Positions 57,391-64,000 of a DNA stretch of 64,000 nt are shown piece by piece; position 1 is the stretch's first letter, and each line of letters opens with the position of its first letter. The translations under genes were made by a program, and so were the position numbers. The stretch covers positions 9,246,501-9,310,500 of the forward strand of contig OU015568.1 in assembly GCA_907165135.1 (NCBI GenBank), in the 5' to 3' direction. This stretch comes from Oikopleura dioica (Eukaryota > Chordata > Appendicularia > Copelata > Oikopleuridae). The notes under the pieces were generated by a model that was not told where the DNA came from, did not search any database, and saw only the letters and a program-made list of their open reading frames with translations.

Positions 57391-60300
57391 ATGGGTTGCT
57401 CTGAAAGCAAATCACCCGTTATAAATGAACCTGTTAGTTTTTACTATTATAATGAGAGTGAAAATTCTAGCGCGTCACAAGAGAACTCGAACGGTCACGA
57501 CCACGAGATGGCTACCAATGGCGCTGAAGAGATTGATGAGTCGCTGTATTCACGGCAGCTCTATGTTCTTGGAGCCGATGCGATGAAAAAAATGTCCAAG
57601 TCCAGGTATGGGGCAAAGCATTCTCTTCCTTGATTTCAAATTGAAATTTTCAATTTCTTTCAGCGTTTTGATTGCTGGATTGGGACCCTGCGGCGTGGAA
57701 GCAGCAAAGAACATCATCCTCGGAGGAGTGAAAAAGGTCACCCTCTGGGACAATCAGAACGCTTCCTGGTTCGACATGGGCGCTCATTACTACATGAAAG
57801 AAGCCGACGTCACTTCCAGCCAGAACCGAGCGGCTTGCTCCTTCCAGCAGCTCAAGGAACTTAATCCTTACGTCTCCGTCGAGATTTCTGACTCGCCTGA
57901 GCTTACTGAAGCTATGATCACGGAACACAATGTTCTCTTGCTTACAGACACCATCAATGTCGTTGGACAAGATGAAGAAAAGCTCCTTGCTCTTGGAGAT
58001 CTTTGCCGAGCCTGTAACACCAGCGTTATTCTGGCCGAAGCTGCTGGCCTTGCTGGACGAGTCTTTTGCGATTTCGGGCAAAACCACACCGTTGTCGACA
58101 AGGACGGCGCAGAGCCCAAACAAGTTCTCATTTCCTCTGTCGTTCGTGATGGCGACTCTTTCACCGTCTCTTGTCACGACGAAGTCCGCCACGAGCTTGA
58201 AACCGGCGAGTTTGTGTCTTTTACCGAGATTCAAGGACTCGAAGGCCTTCTCAACCGAGAATTCGAAATCCGTGTCACTGGGCCGTTTGGCTTCACCATC
58301 CCAGCCGATGGAATTACTGGAGAAAAGAGCACAACAACTGGCTGGCTTCATCAAGTCAAAAAGCCGATCAATTTGAGCTTCAACACTTTGCGACAGGAAA
58401 TGACCTCGCCCAGTGACTTTGTCCTCACGGATTTTGGCAAGTTCGAGCGGCCAGCCACTTACCACGCTTGCTTCCGAGCTCTTGCAAAGTTCCAGGCTGA
58501 AGCCAACGATCTTCCAAAGCCGCACGACGAGGCCGATGCTACGAAATTCATCAACCTTGTCAATGGAATCCACGGATCTGAACTCGATGGAGCCGAAAAA
58601 GAAGCGGCAAAGAAGTTCGCCTTCACGGCTCGAGCTAAACTTCAGCCTGTTTCCTCAGCCATTGGCGCTATTGCTGCCCAGGAAGCTGTCAAGGCCGTTT
58701 CTGGCAAGTTTTCACCTATCAAGCAATGGTGGTACGTTTGTCTCCAAGAGTGTCTCCCGAGCACTCCGGTTACTGATGCCAAGGTTGCTGATAACCGATA
58801 TGCGTCTCAAATCGCCGCTTTTGGCCAAGGCTTCCAGGATAAAATGCTCAAGCAAAAATGGTTCCTTGTTGGCTCTGGAGCGATCGGCTGCGAATTGCTC
58901 AAAAACTTCGCGATGATGGGACTTGGAAATTTAATCGTAACAGACATGGACACAATCGAACGATCTAACTTGAACCGACAGTTCCTCTTCCGCTCTTGGG
59001 ATGTCGGTAAACACAAGGCCCAGGCCGCTGCCGAGGTTGTCATGCGAATGAATCCTGATATGAAGGTCGAGGCGCAGAACAACCGCGTTGGCGAGGACTC
59101 TCAGGATATCTACAACGATGAGTTCATGGAATCCCTCGATGGTGTTGCAAACGCTCTTGATAACGGTAAATGAAAATTTCTTAATCCCTCTTTGCTGATT
59201 TTGTTACTAGTGGATGCACGACTGTACATGGACAGAAGATGTGTTTACTACGGTAAGCCTCTTCTCGAGTCTGGCACCCTTGGAACAATGGGCAACACTC
59301 AAATCGTTGTCCCAAGAGTCACCGAGTCCTACGGCTCCTCCCGCGATCCACCAGAGAAATCCATTCCCATCTGTACTTTGAAAAATTTCCCAAATGCCAT
59401 CGAGCATTGCCTTCAGGTACCTTTTGAGCCTATTTTGGTAATAGTATGACTTGTTTTAGTGGGCGCGAGATAACTTTGAAGGACTGTTTACTGGACAGGC
59501 TGGCTCTGCGAAACAGTACCTTTCCGATCCCGCCGACTTTGTCGCAAAAACTGAGAAGCTGCCCGGCAACGAGCCAATCACCACTGCCCAGGGAGTCGTT
59601 GACTTCCTCATCGACCAAAAACCAAATGACTTCAATGACTGCATCGAATGGGCGCGCCACAGATTCGAAGAGAACTACGTCACCACCATTCTCCAGCTTC
59701 TTCACAATTTCCCTCCAGATCAGAAGACTTCCACAGGTGCTCCATTCTGGTCTGGTCCAAAGCGATGTCCAAAAGCGCTCAAATTCGACCCTGCGTAAGT
59801 CTAAAACTAAGACTCCGTCCTAATCGAATACTAGCGACGCAACTCACCGTGATTACGTCGTTGCTGCTGCCTACTTGAGAGCCGAAAACTACTCAATTGC
59901 GCCGACAAAAATGTCCAATGACGAACTTGCCAAGTTCGCCGCTGGCGTCAAGGTTGCGGAATTCAAGCCAAAGCAGGTCAAGATCGCTACCACCGACGCT
60001 GAAGGTACAAACCACCAGTTTTATTTTGCTTTCTAATCATTTATTGTAGCAAAGGCCGAGGCAGAAGCTGGTGGTGGATTTGATGGAGATCAGCTGAACA
60101 ATTTGTTTGCCAAGCTCCCATCAGATGCTTCCAAGGTGAGATTGAATTATCATAGAAAAAAGCTTTAACGTTCTCAGGTGGCTGAGTTGAACTCACAGAT
60201 CGTCCCAGCTGACTTCGAAAAAGACGATGACTCGAACCGCCACATCGATTTCATCGTCGCTTGCTCGAATCTCCGAGCGGCCAACTACGGAATCGAGCCA

Positions 60301-60992
60301 GCTGATCGTTCAAAATCTAAGGTACTTGCTTTTAGTTTCTGCAGTCTTTTCATCCCATTTTTCAGCGAATTGCTGGCCGAATTATTCCTGCTATCGCGAC
60401 AACAACCGCCCTTGTCGCCGGTCTAATCTCTGCCGAGCTTTACAAGATCGTCAACGGAATCGACGACATTGAAAAGTATCGAAATACTTTCATGAATCTC
60501 GCGATTCCAGCGTTTTCCTTCTCCGAGCCCATGGCTCCACCAAAGGTAAAACTGAAAATGTAGCTCTTTTATACTATACAACTTTAGAACACTTATTTGG
60601 GAGACCAGCACTGGACCCTCTGGGATCGATTTGATATCGACGGACGAAAAGAAAATGGCGGAGAGATGACAATTGGCGAGCTCCTCGACCATTTCAAGAA
60701 TGATAGGAAGCTTGAGGTCCAGATGCTGAGCTCTGGAGTTACACTTCTCTACTCCTTCTTCCTCAACCCGCCGAAGAAGAAGCAGGACCGACTTGCCATG
60801 ACTGTCAGGTAAGCTCTCTACAATCGTTACTGTAGCTAAATGCTCATTCTCTCTAGTGAGGCAGTGAAAACAGTCGGCAAAAAAGAAATCGGCGCGCACG
60901 AGCGATACCTCGTACTTGACGTCTGCTGCAATGACCTGACAGAAGCCGAAGAAGATCAAGACGTTCCATATGTTCGCTATCGTTTCCGATAG
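57391..60992 (+). CDS. UBA1: Ubiquitin-activating enzyme E1
   Basis: Exon 57391-57605, then 57664-59165, 59211-59416, 59460 onward and several short exons to TAG at 60990-60992. Order: inactive adenylation half ([20 protein letters not shown]), FCCH and four-helix regions, active adenylation half ([38 protein letters not shown]), catalytic cysteine in [15 protein letters not shown]-terminal UFD ([20 protein letters not shown]). It adenylates ubiquitin and loads E2 enzymes. The first Met is followed by GCSESK, a myristoylation/palmitoylation-like start; an in-frame Met40 begins [14 protein letters not shown] and matches the short UBA1b isoform start (Met41) of human UBA1. The long form lacks the human nuclear signal. 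Confidence 0.95.
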
Positions 60993-61391
60993 TTCAAAAG
61001 TTCAATAAACCAATTGAAAAAACATGAAAATTTTAAACAGAAACTCCCTTTTTCGATTTCGTGCATTCATACCATTAATGATAATCCGCGCTTACTTGTT
61101 ACTTGTGCACTTCTACACGTAAAACACGGCCTGTTTAAATTTAGCTGCAATTTCCCAAGAAGATACATTGAAAAATTACAAACCCTTGGCCATTTCTATC
61201 TTAGTACTATAACTTATAGTCTACAAGTCATTGACTGTATGAAAGATCTATTAAATTGAAATAAAGAAGTAATATAAAGAAAAAAACTGGCTATGCGGGA
61301 GAGCTTATGCCTCTTTTTATGCAAAGATAAACGTCTAGAATGAGCTAAATCTACAAACAGTACATACGGTTGCTTATAAAGAACAGAAAGA
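60993..61391. other. Short intergenic spacer
   Basis: Contains the UBA1 polyadenylation region (AATAAACC near 61004) and probably the esterase promoter. No gene. Confidence 0.4.
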
Positions 61392-63197
<1,806 letters not shown>

Positions 63198-63362
63198 AAA
63201 CACGAAAATTTCGACTAGTGTACCCTAACCTTCAATTTGCTACCTCTAATTATACAATTGTTTCAGTGCTCGAATAGTTTCCTTATTTCTGTGATTTTCC
63301 ATGATTGTTAAATAACCTTATTTATACTAAAACTATTCAATGATTATTCAAATTCAGATTTG

Positions 63363-64000
63363 ATGTCGGATGGAATGTCCGATGAGGACGATTTCGTCCC
63401 ACCAACGCGCGTCCGCATGATCTCTCTAGGCGACAGTGGGAGTGGAAAGTCAGCATTGATAAAACGGCACTGTGAAAAACGCTTCGTCGGACATTACGTC
63501 CAAACTATTGGTATTGATTACGGCGCCATCAAAATCAAACGCGACTGGCATCAACAGAGCCAGGAGGACGTTTCCATTGCGATATTTGACGTTGGAGGAC
63601 ACGATTTATTCTACCAAGTTCGACGGGTAATTGATCATGTGATTATTTGGGCTTATGTACACAACTCGAAATGGGTTTAACTCCAAATGATTTTTCTCCA
63701 AATGGCTTCTACTCCAAATGCACGAACTCCAAATGGCGTCCACTTTCCCAACTTACCTCTCAACCATTTTTCATGTCTTTTTTTTATATATGCGCGCGGA
63801 GTGCGCCATCCATGACTTTTTCATTTGGAGTTCGTGCATTTGGAGTAGAAGACATTTGGAGAAAAATCATTTGGAGTTAACCCCATTTCGAGTTGTGTAC
63901 ACGGCCCCGATTATTTCCATCATTAAATTTAATCACGTGATAGGAATTCTATGAGGGAACGGAAGCAGCGCTTATTGTCTTTGACACAAGCTGCGAGAAT
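63363..64000 (+). CDS. DNAJC27: DNAJC27/RBJ (Rab-like GTPase with J domain), 5' part, cut by window edge
   Basis: Exon 1 63363-63626 and exon 2 from 63944 join in phase 0. The protein starts MSDGMSDEDDFVPP, then RVRMISLGDSGSGKSALIKR (P-loop), CEKRFVGHYVQTIGIDYG, and IFDVGGHDLFYQVR (switch II). After the intron: EFYEGTEAALIVFDTSCEN. KRxCEKRFV..Y..TIGIDYG and the GH.xFYxVRxEFY order are specific to DNAJC27/RBJ rather than Rabs. P-loop and DxGG are intact. Relative to vertebrates there is a short insertion before the switch II strand (WHQQSQED). The J domain would lie beyond the window. CAG at 63355-63357, five bases before the ATG, may be a trans-splice acceptor. Known role: nuclear MEK/ERK regulation and ciliary or vesicle functions. 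Confidence 0.85.
63649..63908. mobile_element. hAT-type MITE in the first intron of DNAJC27
   Basis: The 260-bp element has inverted arms of about 80 bp (TGTACACAACTCGAAATGGG near both ends) filled with CTCCAAATG repeats. It is flanked by a perfect 8-bp duplicate GATTATTT (63641-63648 and 63909-63916). Removing the element and one TSD copy leaves a 49-nt intron. Non-coding. Confidence 0.82.

Noticed and set aside
57650-58573. 307-residue open frame on the minus strand
   Set aside because: Antisense shadow of the UBA1 coding exon; no family motif and no splice support.

Overview
The window looks like nuclear DNA of a compact-genome metazoan, most likely an appendicularian tunicate close to Oikopleura. 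I count about 24 protein-coding genes in 64 kb. Most introns are 38-50 nt GT-AG, and at least one is a clear GA-AG intron, a class known from Oikopleura. Several start codons sit within a few bases of a TTTCAG or TTTTAG acceptor, as expected for spliced-leader trans-splicing. The gene set (ANKS3, DNAJC27, PTER, PPP4R1, UBA1, RANBP2, HGD, proprotein convertase) is animal. The species call is inference; no spliced-leader or rDNA sequence is present to prove it.

Layout. 1-1,912: three tandem ISG12/IFI6-like small membrane proteins. 2,186-12,300: two tandem BarH-like homeobox genes separated by 4.8 kb of non-coding DNA that holds one inverted-repeat element. 12,820-14,728: a secreted Cys-rich, kelch-like protein with a hAT-type MITE in its last intron. 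15,300-22,621: a family of three diverged E2-fold (UEV-like) proteins lacking the catalytic cysteine, with ANKS3 between them. The first is split in its N-terminal coding exon by a 645-bp foldback element with a 3-bp target duplication. 23,795-24,883: two unknown small genes. 25,484-33,194: a large Nup358/RANBP2 with TPR-like N-terminus, FG repeats and four Ran-binding domains. 33,803-36,369: a furin/PC-type convertase. 36,741-38,506 (-): homogentisate dioxygenase. 38,695-40,137 (-): two small membrane or secreted proteins. 40,443-41,821: a BAAT/ACOT-type alpha/beta hydrolase. About 41,856-45,331 (-): pieces of a multi-pass membrane protein, with a MULE-type MITE in one intron. 45,334-46,955: a class A GPCR. 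48,018-52,555: PPP4R1. 53,567-54,852: PTER. 55,183-56,425: an unknown coiled-coil protein. 57,391-60,992: UBA1 with an unusual MGCSES N-terminus. 61,392-63,197: carboxylesterase. 63,363-64,000: the start of DNAJC27 with another hAT-type MITE in its first intron.

The genes do not form one pathway; this is an ordinary dense stretch plus lineage-specific families. The most unusual material is (i) the catalytically dead E2-fold cluster, (ii) non-autonomous transposons with clear TSDs inside introns and inside a coding exon, (iii) the UBA1 N-terminus, and (iv) the ISG12 trio. Three apparent frameshifts (two in RANBP2, one in the esterase) are each resolved by adding one base to a homopolymer, so I read them as assembly errors rather than biology.
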